Assembly: GCA_030272585.1 (NCBI GenBank)
Contig: BSYQ01000002.1
Coordinates: 1,984,001-2,048,000, forward strand
DNA from: Bryopsis sp. KO-2023
Taxonomy: Eukaryota; Chlorophyta; Ulvophyceae; Bryopsidales; Bryopsidaceae
DNA length: 64,000 bases
Direction of reading: 5' to 3'
Position numbers and translations under genes: made by a program. Below are positions 20,878-34,400 of this stretch, in pieces. Numbering within the stretch: position 1 is the first letter of the stretch; each line of letters starts with the position of its first letter. Under the pieces are notes generated by a model, which made no database searches, was not told the origin of the DNA, and worked only from the letters and a program-made list of their open reading frames with translations.

Positions 20878-23800
20878 TCATGGCATTCCTGTTGGAGGTG
20901 GCGGTGTTACGAACGGAGGCGGCGGTGTTGCTGGAGGTGGCGGTGGGGATGGAGGTGGAGGTGGGGATGGGAAAGTTGGAATCACTGCAAGCGTAAACAG
21001 GAGGGGTGGTGAGGGTGGCCTCAACACAAGAGTGTATGAAATTGCATCGAGGTTTAGGAACTACTACGTCCAAAAAGACACCCACTGCATTTGTGTTGTT
21101 GCTTTTTTTACTCAGTTACTTACCACAGAAGCTATTCACATTTGAAGCCGTAAACGCGGAAGTTCTTTGAGACGCCGGTGCCTGGCAAAAAAAAGAAACA
21201 ATCACAAAAATTTCGATCAAAACCGATTGAAAAAAGGAATCCAACGGTGAAAAAGCCATGAAGATCCGACCAACTCAGCCAGCCACCCAAAACGTTCCCT
21301 TTTCTAACATTCAGGGGGGTGCAGGCACACATCTCGTGCAGCCTTAAAACTCTCCAATTTTTTTCAATTTTTCAATTTGTTTCTAGCTGTCACTCACAGC
21401 TTCGCATCGAGCAAGGCAATCGGCCTGGAAGGAGCATTCGCTGCAGATGGAGCTGCAAGGGAGGATGATCGCAGGGGTGACCGATGCTGGAAAAAACATA
21501 ATTAAAAACAACAAAAAAAAAAAAAAAGGATTAAAAACAGTGCAATCACACACACACTGCTGAAGGGTTGAGAGAATCAGCAAACCACCCTCAGCCCCTA
21601 TTGACCGTAACTCAAAGACTTGGGGGTGGCACCCTCATTTTCTGCAAGAGCTGATTCAGATGACCACACAAGATACTGCAGACAAACTTCCAGAACTACA
21701 GGGTTCGAAGTGGGGGCAATGTCTCGTTGGAAATATCGAGGTGCTCGAAGCACAAAAAACAACAACATTCAACCGAGTCAAAAGTCATGATATGCTGGAC
21801 CAATGCCTAAAGTACTAGCTGGCAGCAGCATTCAATGCCTCAATGCACCCCTGGATCCACCTGGAGGAGACTACTCACCACAGAAGAAATCCGCGTTTCC
21901 ATTTGCATTCAAAACGAATGGAGTCCTTTGAATGGAGGGTGCCTGTGAGGAAAGATAGAAAACACCACCACAGTTTCAGCAAAAAGGAAAACAAATGCAT
22001 CAGCAAAGAAGAGCCACTCTGAACAAACCAACATCAACATCAAAATCAGCATCAACATCAGCATCAACATCAGCATCAGCATCAGCATCAGCATCAACAT
22101 CAACATCAACATCAGCATCGGCATCAACTCATGGATACAAGTATGTATCATGCATGACACATTTAGGGGGGCATTGCTGCCATTGCTATTCCTATCACTC
22201 ACGGCATTGCATCGAGAAGTGCATCCGGCCTGGTCTGAGCATAGGCCACAGATGGTGCTGCAAGGGATTTGATTGATGACCGAACCTGGGCAAAGAGGAC
22301 CACCAAAAATGAGACTGTGTGGAAGCAAATATACTGCAAACTTCGGAAAAAAACAGTAATCGGCAGGATTAGAAGTCAAGGGAGGAAAGAAAAGCTAAAA
22401 ATCACCACATCAATCAGAAGCGAAAATGACAGGGAGCTGGCTGATCGAACAAGAATCGATAAGGAGGAAGTCTTGCTCGCTGTGGATGCTTTTTTTTTCT
22501 TTTTTCTGAAAGCTTTTTCTCTTACCACAAAAGAACACCTTGTTTCCGAGGTTCCTCCTTGAACTGTCCGGTGCCTTTGCATCAAAACAATACAAGAATT
22601 GGATTTCCGAAAAACAATCATGCAACCCAGAACTCATACTACGTTTCCTCCACAAAGACTCCAATATGGAGGAATGAAATCTATTTCAATAAAATAGCAA
22701 AAAGCCTCAAAAAAATATGGACCAACGATTTTCACCCTCTTCTATTTTCCAAAAACAAAGGAGGGGGTAGGGAGGAGGGGGGGGAGGGGGGTGGGGTGGA
22801 GTACCCCCCCCCCCTTTCCCTCCCGAAAAAACAGCCCCGTTGACTAATGGTCTACTGGTATTGCCATTACTGGTGGCCTGACTGTCACTCACAGCGTTGC
22901 ATCGAGTGTTACAGTCTGACAGGGTGGCGCAGCCCAGGCAGAAGTTGTTGCAAGACAAGATCGGAGGAAGTGTATTGGCTGCAAAGAGAAAATGAGGTCT
23001 GTGAGGATGGTCTCAATAGAGGAGTGAAAATACCCCTCAAGTTTTGGATGTTCGCACAAACAGACACACACACACACACACACACACACACAGCATATTT
23101 GAATTGGAGCATGGGCTGCTCCAAAAGAGAAGCAAAACGAAGGATAGTCTCAGAAAAAACAAAAACAAAAACAAGAAAAAATACTCTCCCCCCAAATAAA
23201 CTGGCATCTGAGGTTGTAATGCTCCTTTTGGAACAATAAAAAAAAAAAAAAGAAAATGAAAACCAAAAGAACTTCTTGAGATTTTCAGAGGAGGAGGGGA
23301 GTGAGGGGTGGGTGTCAAAACTTCTTCTTTTTTCCCCTTTTTTGTTTTTTGTGCTTTCCATTGAGAGAATTAAGAACACTTCCTTCCTTCAAAATTTTGT
23401 CTTTTATTCTTCTTGAGCACTCACCGCAAAATATTTGATTATTTGTAAAGATTGACGCTTTCCTTGTAGCAGGTGTCGCCTTGGGGAGAAAAGAAAAAAA
23501 AATCATTCAAAACAACGATTCAAAACAGGTTAACGGCACAGAGAAGCCAAAGGAAGTAGAAAAAATAAAAATGAAACTAAGGCAGCACCACTGAACAGTT
23601 TTTAAGGTGGGGGTGGGGAGGGGGGTCATCAGCAGGGCTGATGGGGCGGAGGGTTTCTTCCAGGCTCAATGCAAAAAAGAATTTTCCCAAGCTGGGGAAA
23701 AATATAGCTGGGGGTATCCACCCATCCACCCCCCCACACACCCACACCCACAAACAGAGATGCTCCAATTTGATTTCACTGTCACTCACGGCGTTGCACC

Positions 23801-26800
23801 CAGAGAAGCAATCTGTCTGGTTGGGGCATTCGCTGCAGAAGGAGGAGCAAGGTACATCATCAGTAGATGTTGGAGGTGGCGGCGTCCCCACAACTGGAGG
23901 GGGGGATACGAATGGAGGTGGCGGTGTTACGAACGGAGGCGGCGGTGTTGCTGGAGGTGGTGGTGGGGATGGAGGTGGAGGTGGGGATGGGAAAGTTGGA
24001 ATCACTGCAAGCGTAAACAGGAGGGGTGGTGAGGGTGGCCTCAACAAAGCAGTGTATGGAATTGCATCGAGGTTTAGGAACTACTACGTCCAAAAAGACA
24101 CCCACTGCATTTTATTTTTTTTGCTTCTTTTGCTTGGTTACTTACCACAGAAGAGCGGGGATGACAACGTAAACGTAGTCCTTTGAGATGCCGGTGCCTG
24201 GCAAAAAAAGAAAGAAGCAATCACAAAAAATTCGATAAAGACTGATTGAAAAAAGGAATCCAACGGAGAAAAAGCCATGAAGATTTTTCAAATACAAGAC
24301 GAACACCAATGCATAGTTTGACAGCCCCGGAGGTTGGGAGGGGGGGGGGGAGGTAGGCTAGAGGATTTCTTCCACCCTGAATTCAAACCATTGACCGACC
24401 AACTCAGCCAGCCACCCGAAACATTCAGGGGGGGGGGGCAGGCACACATCTGGTGCACCCCTGAAACCCTCCAATTTGTTTCAAGTTTTCAATTTGTTTT
24501 TAGCTGTCACTCACAACTTCGCATCGAGCGAAGCAATCGGCCTGGAAGGAGCATTCGCTGCAGAGGATGGAGCAAGGGAAAACAGCAGCGGTCGAAGTGA
24601 GAGGAGGAGGTGGAGGTGTCACTGGAGGGGGGGATACGAATGGAGGTGGCGGCTGGACTGGAGGAGGTGTCACTGGAGGTGGCGTTTGGAAAGGAGGAGG
24701 TGGTGTCCCTGGAGGTGGCGTTTGGAATGGAGGAGGTGGTGTGGCTGGAGGGGGAGGAGGAGGTGTAGCTAGAGAAGGAGGTGTGACTGGAGGAGGAGGA
24801 GGAGGTGTGACTGGAGGAGAAGGAGTTGCGAATGCAGATGTTACCACTGCAAGTGCAAACAGGGAGGGATGGTGAGAGTGGTTTCAACAGAGGAGTTTAC
24901 CATAAAAATTCTCTCAAGATTTGGATGTTCGTATATACAGCATTCTCTAGTTAGAGAATGGATGGCATCACGAAGCATAAGAAAAGGATCGTCTAAGAAA
25001 CAATAACACTCCCCCCACCCTCCCCCCCTTCCTCGCACAAAAACAAGAGAAAAGAAGAATTCCATCTCATCTGGCAGCTACTGATGATGCTACTTTCAGA
25101 AAAAGAAGAAAACAAGAAAAAAAAAAGAAAAAGAAGAAAAAAACAAGGGGAGGGGACAAACCCCAACGGAAGTTATTGAAAATTGAGTAAAAACGGAAGG
25201 AGGAGAAGGCTAGTGGTCTTTCCCTGTTCACTGGCAGAAAAAAAATGATAAGAGAGGGGGCCAAATAGAACAACAAGGAGTCTGACATCTGACGCATTGC
25301 GAATAACAAAAGTGCCCCCCACCCTCCCACAGCCAAAACTTTGTTCAGACGCTATTTTTTATCAGGAGCACCAGGCCCCCTTTCTTTCTTTCTTTCTTTC
25401 CTATTTTTGTTCCCTATTTTTATCCCACAATTGTTTTTGTTTTTTTTTGATGATCACTGGCTAATACTGATGCTTTCTATGTGTCCCTCTTCGACATGTT
25501 TTCCATTTTTTTCCCCAAGCACTCACCGCAAAACGCTTGAATATTTCCACCGATCGCCGCTACTTTTTCCCTTTGCGATGCCTTGGGGACAAAAACGAAA
25601 AACAAAATTCATTCACAAGATCAATGGAAAAAGAACAAGAAGATGCAAAAAGAAAACTTTGGAAGAACCAGTTGATAGTTTGAACACCCTGGATTCCTCG
25701 ACAAGTAGACGGGTGGAGTTGGGGGTGTTAGGTGGGGAGGGCTGACAGGCTAGAGGGATTCTTGCAGACCTCGATGCAGAATACCATTCATCGACTCGCC
25801 CAGCCTCCCACGAAACATTGAGCCGGGGGTATACACACACACACACACAGATCCTCCAATTTGATTTCAATATCACTCACAGCGTTGCATCTGGTGAAGC
25901 AGTCGGCCTGGTTGGAGCATTGGCCGCAGAAGTTGATGCAAGGTACATCCTCAGTTTCGGCCGATAATACTGGAGGAGGCGGTGTGGCGGGAGGAGGAGG
26001 TGTAGCTGGAGGAGGAGGAGGAGGAGGTGTTTGGAATGGAGGAGGTGGTGTAGCTGGAGGAGGGGCTGGGGTGGCGGGAGGAGGAGGAGGAGGCGTGCCT
26101 GGAAAAGACGATACCACTGCAAGTGCAAACATGGAGGGATGGCGAGGGTGGTCTCAACAGAGGAGCTTATAAGAAACATCCTCTCAAGATTTGGATGTTC
26201 ATACACACTGCATTGTCCAGTTGGAGAATGGACGGCATCATGAAGCAAAAGGATCGTCTAAGAAACGATAACACTCCCAAACGATAACTTCTTGCACAAA
26301 AACAGGAACAAAGAAGAACACCATCTCGTCTGGCATCTGAGCTATTTCCTATCAGGACCGCCACACCCCATTTCTTTCTTTCTTTCTTCCCTATTTATAT
26401 TCTACAATTTTTCAATGATAATCACTGGTCAGCCACGAGCCCTTACATAAACAAAAACATATTCTGATGCTGTAGCGCTTGTGTGGTTACACTTTCTATG
26501 TGTCCCTCTTCGAGGAAATGTTTTCCATTTTTTTTCCTCAAGCACTCACCGCAAAAAGATTGAATATTTCCACCGAGCGCATCTACTTTTTCCCGTTGCG
26601 ATGCCTTGGGGACAAAAACAAAAAAACAAAAAAATCTTTCACAAGATCGATGAAACAAGAACAAGAAGATGCAAAAAGAAAACTGTGGAAGAACCAGTTT
26701 ATGGTTTGAACACCCTGGATTGCTCGACAAGTAGACGGGTGGAGTTGGGGGTGTTAGGGGGAAGGCTGGATTTTCTTCCAGACCTCGCAGTAGAATACCA

Positions 26801-29800
26801 TTCATCGACCCGCCGTCCCTCCCACAAAACATTCAGCCGGGGGTATACACACACACAGATACTCCAATCTGATTTCAATATCACTCACAGCGTTGCATCT
26901 GGTGAAGCAATCGGCCTGGTTGGAGCATTCGCTGCAGAAGTTGGAGCAAGGTACATCCTCAGTTTCGGCTGATAATACTGGAGGAGGTGGTGTGGCTGGA
27001 GGGGGAGGAGGAGGTGTAGCTGGAGGAGGAGGAGGAGGAGGTGTGACTGGAGGAGGAGGAGTTGGGGTGGCTGGAGGGGGTGGGGGTGGAGAGGCTGTTC
27101 GTCTTTCAAGCAGGTTGGCAGCTAGTTCGTTGAACAGTGCAAACCTTGGTCCAACTGCTCCTCCTCCTCCTCCTCCTCCTCCTCCTCCGCCTCCAGTGGG
27201 ATTTCTTCTATTTGGGCGACGGACCTGAGCTGGGGTTTGCGCTGCTTGGCCAGGTAGCTCTTGAGGGTTTGCAATCACACACATACAGATTTAGGTGGAG
27301 GATGTTCTCTGGGGCGATGGAGTTTCAATCAGAAATTTTTTTCATCTTGGTTGCGTGTGAGGCCTTCTATTTGCCCCACTCGTTTCTTGAATTTTTTTTG
27401 GGGGGGGTTCCCTTTTGGGTGTGGAAAAATGTCCATTGAGTTGTTTTTTGCCTCTGACTGACTGATTGCAAAAAAAAGATTAGTAGTCAGTATCCAAAAG
27501 GAGAGAATAGAAAATTTGAAAAAACAATTTGACATTTATGTGATATGTATGCAATCTGTTTTTTTTTTTTTTTCTGTTTTTTTTTTATTTTTATAGCTAC
27601 CTCTTCTTCGAGCTCTGCGACCTGGACCACCTACCACATTTCAAAATAATTATTAAAAATTTTAAATTAAGAAAATGAAAAGAAAATGAAAATCAGTCAT
27701 ATTTCAACATTTCTGATTGCCTGCAGGAGAGATCGAATTAAACAAAAAACCAAAAGGGGAAAAATTTTTTCAACCATTTTTTTTTTGTCAAACAGTCTCG
27801 TTTTCCCTCTCCCCAAGATTTTCTATTTTGGAAAGTACTACAGTTAAAATGCATTTATTTTGAAATAATAGTTGTTTTTTTGTTGAAAGGAAGGGGCGGG
27901 TTGAGGAAAAAAAAATTGAATTTAAAATTTTCAATGAACAGTGTGAACACAGGTTGAAGTATTTTTAGGATGGAATTTGCGATTCAATTTCTCATCTTCA
28001 GGAGAAAAAAAATTTGCCCTACCAGCAACAGGAAATCCTGCGAATGCTCCACCTACAAAAAATAAATTAAGAAATCATAAACTTTAATATTTGATTTTTG
28101 AAAAATTAAAAAATATCCGCAACTCTCCTCAAGAAGAATCAGAAAAAAAAAGAGAGAGATAAAAACAAAAAAAAGCGAAATCGGGAACTATCTTACAGAA
28201 TATTTTTTTGAAAAATAATAAATGTATGTACAGAAAGCTAATATTTATTTATCCGCAAATAATTCTTTCTTTAATTTATTTTTCACTCTCAGTTTTTATT
28301 GTGTTTTTTTTTTCCTACCTGCACCGGCACCCTGGCCATTGTTTCGGATCGGTAAAAAACAATTGACCTCTGCAGTAAAACAGCCACAAAAATAAAATTC
28401 CACTTAAAAAAAATATTGATTCAAAAAATCTACAGACAACAGCGATCATAATCACAATTTATTCATAGACACATACATTGACACAAACCAACCAGCCAAA
28501 AAAAAAAAAAACAAAAATTATCCAAATGGAAAAGAATTAAAAACAAAGGAAATATATCAGGGTGAATTCTTGCAGAAGCTTCCACTTTTTTTTCCCTTTT
28601 TCCCCCTTTTTTTCCGTCTCCCAATTCTCGTTTCTGTTTTTTTTTCGTATCTTTTTTTTCCCTTCCGTACGTTCAACTTTTTCAATATACACTTCAAAAA
28701 GGACGACGCGAAATTTTGCGCAAAAGATCCTCGACGACCAGGGGGCGTCAGTAACAGAAAAAAAACAAACAGATCCAACAGACCACGTGTAACAGAAGCA
28801 GAAGAAGATTATTGACGTGAAAGGAAACGCAGACGACGACCGCCGATGGGGATCTCGGTAAGACAGCGTCGCGTCCCCCCCCCCCTCCCCCCAACCTCCA
28901 AAAACTGATAGTACTGGCGATCTGCGACACTATCAAGACCTCTTTTTCCTTCGATATTTCCCTCGGAAAAAAAGAAAACACGCGCTCGTCTGCTCAAGAA
29001 ATCAAAATTTCTGGCAGGAGCAAGGGGAAAGACGTCTCCACGACGAAAACGCTCACGAAGGAGCAAACAAAAAAGCGAAAAAATAACCCTCGGAGCGACG
29101 AAAGAAAACAGAGAACGCAATAACCCACACAACGCTCGGCGCTTGAGGACCGATGTCGTTCTGAACATCCCTTTACCTCGGGGGGTGGGGTCTGTTTCTT
29201 TTCCTTACATCGTAACACGCTCCCTACCCGTACGACCTCGGGGAAAAAAAAAAAAAACCGACGAAACAATAGAAACACAGGAGAAAAAACCGACGGGTTC
29301 GAGACCTGATTCAGGCCTTTTTTTTTTACTTCCCCCCAGGGGGAAATAAGCTCCAAAATATCGAACTCCATGAAAAGTTAGGCGAGAATCGCTGTACGAC
29401 ACACCCACCCACCAGCTTCTACAAGATAAAAATAACTGGAAAAAGAACAAAAACATGGACAAGCGGCAGGGACTGGGAGGGGTGGCAGAGACACCACAAC
29501 GACCATCGGAAAAGGAAAACAGAAACCCCAGCGCAAACATTCCAAGAAAGGATGCTATCGAGCGCCCAGGCTTCGTCCGCGCTACGCGCGAGATCTCAAA
29601 ATCATTTCTTTCCCAATTTCCTTCCCTTTCTATTGTTCCGTGGGTTTCGGGAGTGCAGCGGCGGGACGCCTCGCCTCGCCCCCATACGAAGAAAACAATC
29701 TATCGGGCGCGAAACTGAGAAAGAACTACCAGCTGCTGGGGACAAGAAGAGTTCAACAACGACAAAGATCCGCCCACCAATTATCGCAACCGCGGCCGCG

Positions 29801-30277
29801 ACGCATCCGCCCTGTCCATCTTTTTTCTATTTCTTTTCTTCACCTCACGACCTATCGCCCCGTCGTCCTTTCCCTTTCTCAGGGTTTCTTTATATTTCCG
29901 AAAGAAAAACGTGACCAAAAAAAGACAACGAACATGCAGCGCACGGAAATAACCACCAACAGAATATGAGTGGTTCTTTGTTACTTAAAAAAACCTGGCC
30001 ACGAGGTACCACGACTTATTTTCAGCCAGGGCGCGGCGCCTGCCTGCGGTCCCCCCTTTTCCTCTTATGTTTTTCCCTCCAGCCTTAACTTTTTCCCCAC
30101 TCGTCGCGCTGGAAAACCTCGATTTTTTTGTGTTTTTTCTTCCCCGATCTCCTTCTCATCCTTTCCTGTTTTTCCAGAAAAAGATGTAGAGACAGGAGAG
30201 GCATCCTTACCCGAACAAGCGGCGGCGGCCAACACCACGAGTAAAAACGCCGCTGCTACTCGGCGTGTCGAACCCAT
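20878..30277 (-). CDS. Secreted tandem Pro-rich/Cys-rich module protein
   Basis: Nineteen phase-consistent exons give about 694 aa. Exon 1 (30277-30211) encodes a signal peptide (MGSTRRVAAAFLLVVLAAAA). Short Gly/Arg exons follow at 28369-28319, 28052-28023 and 27630-27601. Two exon types then alternate. Type B: 27259-26889, 26116-25881, 24846-24515, 24004-23790, 22978-22893, 22285-22203, 21486-21398 and terminal 20984-20878. Type A: 26604-26550, 25581-25527, 24197-24146, 23479-23425, 22574-22526, 21942-21879 and 21181-21124. The first four B exons begin with long Pro runs. All but the terminal B exon end in C-x3-C-x2-C-x5-C-x3-C-N-A. Each A exon is 16-21 residues ending in a sixth Cys. B ends in phase 0 and A in phase 1, so the A+B pair duplicates without a frameshift. 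The Pro-rich parts suggest a hydroxyproline-rich wall protein; function is unknown. Extra exons may lie in 28370-30210. Confidence 0.8.
22027..22130. repeat. CATCAR hexamer microsatellite
   Basis: Tandem CATCAA/CATCAG units in an intron of the Cys/Pro module gene. They create long false Ser/Thr/Ala and Met/Leu ORFs on the two strands. Confidence 0.9.
23063..23092. repeat. AC dinucleotide microsatellite
   Basis: About fourteen CA repeats in an intron of the Cys/Pro module gene. Shorter CA runs recur at 25838 and 26849 in the equivalent introns, a trace of module duplication. Confidence 0.9.
28370..30210. other. Large first intron of the Cys/Pro module gene
   Basis: No exon with a matching phase was found between exon 1 and 28369. 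The stretch is AT-rich with many homopolymer runs, and a missed short exon is possible. Confidence 0.4.
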
Positions 30278-31435
30278 CTCCCTCGTTTATTTCTGTTTTC
30301 TTTTGTTTCTTGGGCCCTTCTTTTTTCTGGCAGAGTATGTAAGGGCGGCCCAGCGTGGTAGTTAACAAAACTGAGCGTCACGAGCTTTTTAAAGGATAGG
30401 AGGCTTGGCGACCTCTTTTTTTTTCAACCCTTCTTTTGGCGCCCCTCAGAAGCTGTCAAAGTTGTGGATGGGCGCCATCGTCGAGGCGTCGAGCCATCCA
30501 CGATCATTGCAACAGAATCCTCAAAGCTCACACCCCCGCGCCATTCAACGGTGGAGGAGTAGCGGAAGACTCGCCCGAGAGCGTTTTCCCACCACAAAAC
30601 CCCTTCCCCTCATTGTTTATTTTTGATAATCGACCACCTACGCGCCGCTACGGCATCAACACGTGTGGGGTTGTGCGTTGTTTCCAGGTGTCGGCGTTTT
30701 ACTGATGTGGAAATTGGCGGAACGAGATGTCGCATTTGCTTGCGCATCGCAATTTGTGGCGATTTCGATGCAGGGTTACTCGAACACGGAAGCTGAAAGA
30801 ATATGAATGGTCGTTGGGTGGAGCGTGGTCGCGGAGGAGGCTCCGTCGAGAGTCCCGGCGCAGAAAAAAGTGTGAGGTTTGCCATCTGGCGTCACGCTTT
30901 CCGATGGAGCGGAGCCTTTTTATTTTTCCGTTGGAGCGACGTTCGTCCGTAAAAAAAAAGAAAACAAGAAAAAGAAAGGTAGTAAATCTTCGCAGTAGGG
31001 GGGGAAAAGGGGAAAGAAAAAAAGGAAGAGGGGAAGGGATTGAAAAAAAAACAAAAAGGTTTTTTCCGACGAACAGCGAAGGGTGGGGAAAAGAATTTCG
31101 GGAAAAGGTTTGGAAAGAAAACATTTGCTGTGGAACGCTGTCGCGCCCCCCCCCGCCCCCCCTACCCCCGCCTGGAAAAAAAATACACATTTTTTAGAAG
31201 TGTTTAGAAGTGGTGGAGAAGAATCGACGAACCTTTTTCGGGGTGTAGAAAAAAAGCGAGGGGAAAAAAGGTTGGTAGAAAATAAAAGTGGGAAAAAAAA
31301 CAGGGAAGGAAATTTTCACACAGCGAGCTTTCTTTCTTTCGAACCTTACGAAAGGAAAAACAGAAAACTTGCCTCAAGAGAAAAGCGTCGGTTTTTCGTT
31401 CGTTTTTCCAGCGGAAAGTTAAGAATCGAAAAAGA
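30278..31435. promoter_or_regulatory. Divergent intergenic region between the two secreted-protein genes
   Basis: This 1158-bp stretch separates the two head-to-head starts. A TATA-like CCTTTAAAAAGC on the minus strand at 30384-30395 lies about 110 bp before the module-gene ATG. An A/T-rich AAATAAAAG at about 31282 lies about 150 bp before the protease ATG. Both are weak calls by position. Confidence 0.3.
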
Positions 31436-34400
31436 ATGATGAGAACGACGCTGTCCAGTTGGGTTTTCGTTGGGATCTTGGTAACGCTCACGGGTGAGCG
31501 TTTCCGTAACGCTAACGCTGCACGAGTTGTCGGCACCGGCTTTTTCGAGGCGTCAAGTGGTGTGTCAATATGTTTCATGTTTTTTCATCTTTATTTAGTA
31601 TATAGAAATGTTTTGTTTTTTTATTTCTGTTCGAAGTTTGTGAGCTCCATTTTGAGGAGAAAAATAAGGAAAAGAAAACAGAAATTTGTTTCTGTTTTGG
31701 TTTTCCACACAGGAAACAAAAAAATCCCCCTTCGTGAACCTGGTCTTTTTTCCCTTTTTTTCCACACAAAAAATTAAAAAATCATTGATGTCAAACCATA
31801 TTTCCAAAAGAATAGGAAAATAGCTGAATAATGTTTAATGTTTATTGTTTTGTTTTTTTTGGGAGGGGGAGGGGGGGGTACAAACACAGTTGTGCAGTTA
31901 CAATTTGATTCATTTTTATTTATTTTTTGTGGAATTTTGATAAAATGCAGATCACCGGAAGACCGATCGGCACCTGTCTCAGGAAGTCGTTGCATTGATT
32001 CAGGTATTTTTTTTTCCCGAAAAAAAAAATCTTAAATTTATCATTTACATCTTCATTTCCCTTCCATTTTTCAGGGCATTGTATTTTTTTTTGTCAAGTT
32101 CTCAGAAAGGGTCTCGAAATAAAAAAAACTAGAGAAGAGAAAAATAATATATAGATTTTTTGTTTTCAAGGATTTTTATCGACCAGTTTTTTTCTAGATG
32201 CATGAAATGAAAGTATGAAAGATGTTTTGACTGCCTTTTTTTTAGAGTTCAGGTTGAATTTTGTTTTAGATTTTCTTGCCAACAAAAAAGAAAATCAGAA
32301 ATTGGTTGAGTGCCTGGGTGAACAACACGTCACGAATAACACGTAACACGTTAGGCATAACGAGCGTGACGCCGTAACGCAGGGTGGACAAAACGCCCAA
32401 AGGGGCCGATTCCCTTACGTGACGTCGCTGCGAGATCTGGAAGACGCCCACACTTGCGGCGGCGTTCTGATTTACGAAACTTGGGTGCTGACGGCCGCGC
32501 ATTGCGTCGACCCCGGGGCCAATGTCGACGGCAAACCCTTGGGTTTGAATCCTCAGCTGGCGATCGGCGCCTTGAAGCTCTCGGATGACGGCAACACCCC
32601 TGGCGTCGAGGTAAGAAGTCTCTCTCTCTGAATTCCTCTGGGTGTTTTTTCCGTTCACCTTTTTTTTTTCCCTGCTTTCTTTTTTTAATTCTAAAACCTG
32701 TTTCTGTTATTTCCTTCTTTCTGCACATGATGGTTTTTTGTTTTTTGTTTTAATTTATTTTATATTTGTTGTGTGATTCTTGTTTCAGTTATGCTAATTT
32801 TCTTTCTTTTTTTTTCTTCAGTAAGGTGTTTTTGTGGGGGTTATATTTTTCCTTTTTCTGTTCAGGAATCACGAGGTATATCGGTAATTATGTTTCCTTT
32901 CCTTTCCTGTTTTTTTTTCAGTGTTTTTTTCTCCCCATTCTTATATTTTTTTCAACTTTTTTTTTTATTATTTATGTCGGAAAACGAGGTATCAGTTTTT
33001 GCTGAGGGAAACAAAACAACTGATATTCAGTTATTGTTTTATTTTTTTCGAAAATATGCAGTGTTTTTTTTTGTTTTTTTTCTGCTGCCTTTTACGAAAA
33101 TGCTGCCTCTATGTATCATCACTTTTTTTTTTACCTTCTGGAAGAACGCATCCAATCGTTCTCCCCCCCCCCCTCAAAAAAAAAATCCCTTAATCGATCT
33201 TCATAACGCATTCTTTCTAGTGTTTCAAATTATTAGCATGCATAACGCCAATATCTAATGCAGTATTTATCACAGCAAATGTTGCATTGCTGTCGGGTCG
33301 TAATTATTGATTGATTCATTGATTGATTGATAGACATGTTGCATTGATTGCCACAGGTCGTACTGGGGGAGGTTTTCCTGCATGAATCCTGGGACGGAGA
33401 TTTGCTGAACGGCTTCGACATCGCCTTGGTGAAACTGCCGGAGCGCTCCAGTCTGACACCCATCCGATTAGCAGCAAGAGGTGCCGAGTTCGTCACTGGA
33501 CAACCCTTCGTTGCGGTTGGCTGGGGTTCTCAGGTAATCATCAATCGCACTGGCAAGGGAAGAGAAACAAACGAATGCATGCATGGATGGATGCATAATG
33601 TCAATCAGAATCAGGGATGCATACCTCGTGTTCGTGATGTGATGTGGTGGAGGAAAAATCGATGCATGCATGAAATTTTGATGATGTCATGCGGCGGGGG
33701 TCGGAAAAAAAAAGACGGCTACATGCATGCATGCATTCTTTGATGGTGCATCTGGCAGGAAAATAGGTTGGATGGATGCATGCATGTGCATGTGTCGGGG
33801 AGGATTCGAACACACATCTGCATGTCTCTCATTCATCCTGAACGGCTGGCATGCATGATGCATCTTTCCCAACCATGCGTTTCAACTGTATATGTTGACA
33901 CATCCAATGATGGTTCCATTGAATTTTCCCAGCAGGGAAAACTGACAGTGGGGTTTCGCCCGTTTTCTGTAAAAGGGGACGAAATTCCTCAAATCGAATA
34001 GGTTGCCCAGTCTGGCGGTCAAAATCGCCTCAAAAAGGATAGCTTCTGCAGTTTCACTTCTAGTGGAGCTGGATCTCCATGATGTTGGGATTTCAACGAT
34101 GCATCATCGCTGGAAAGGACAGTGGGGGGTTTGATCGTTTTTTTTCTGTTTTTTTTTGTGCGTTTTGGTGTGGTAGGGAAATGGGCGAAGCAGTCCAGAT
34201 AACCTGAAATGGGCGAATGTCATTCACCGAGATAACGAGAAATGCAATTTGGAGGGGGTGTGGAATGCAAGCATCGTCCCCCAGATGCTGTGTGCCGGGG
34301 GCACCATCGGCGACACCGCCGATATCTGCAAAGGTGATTAGTAATGATAGCCCGCGTGATGATAGTAACGCATTATGTAACACCCTTCCCCTCTCCCCCC

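Noticed and set aside
22000-22380. Ser/Ala or Met/Leu repeat proteins
   Set aside because: Both come from reading the CATCAR microsatellite in an intron.
24567-24875. Plus-strand glycine-rich protein
   Set aside because: It is the complement of the Pro-rich exon of the minus-strand module gene, which has splice sites and signal peptide.
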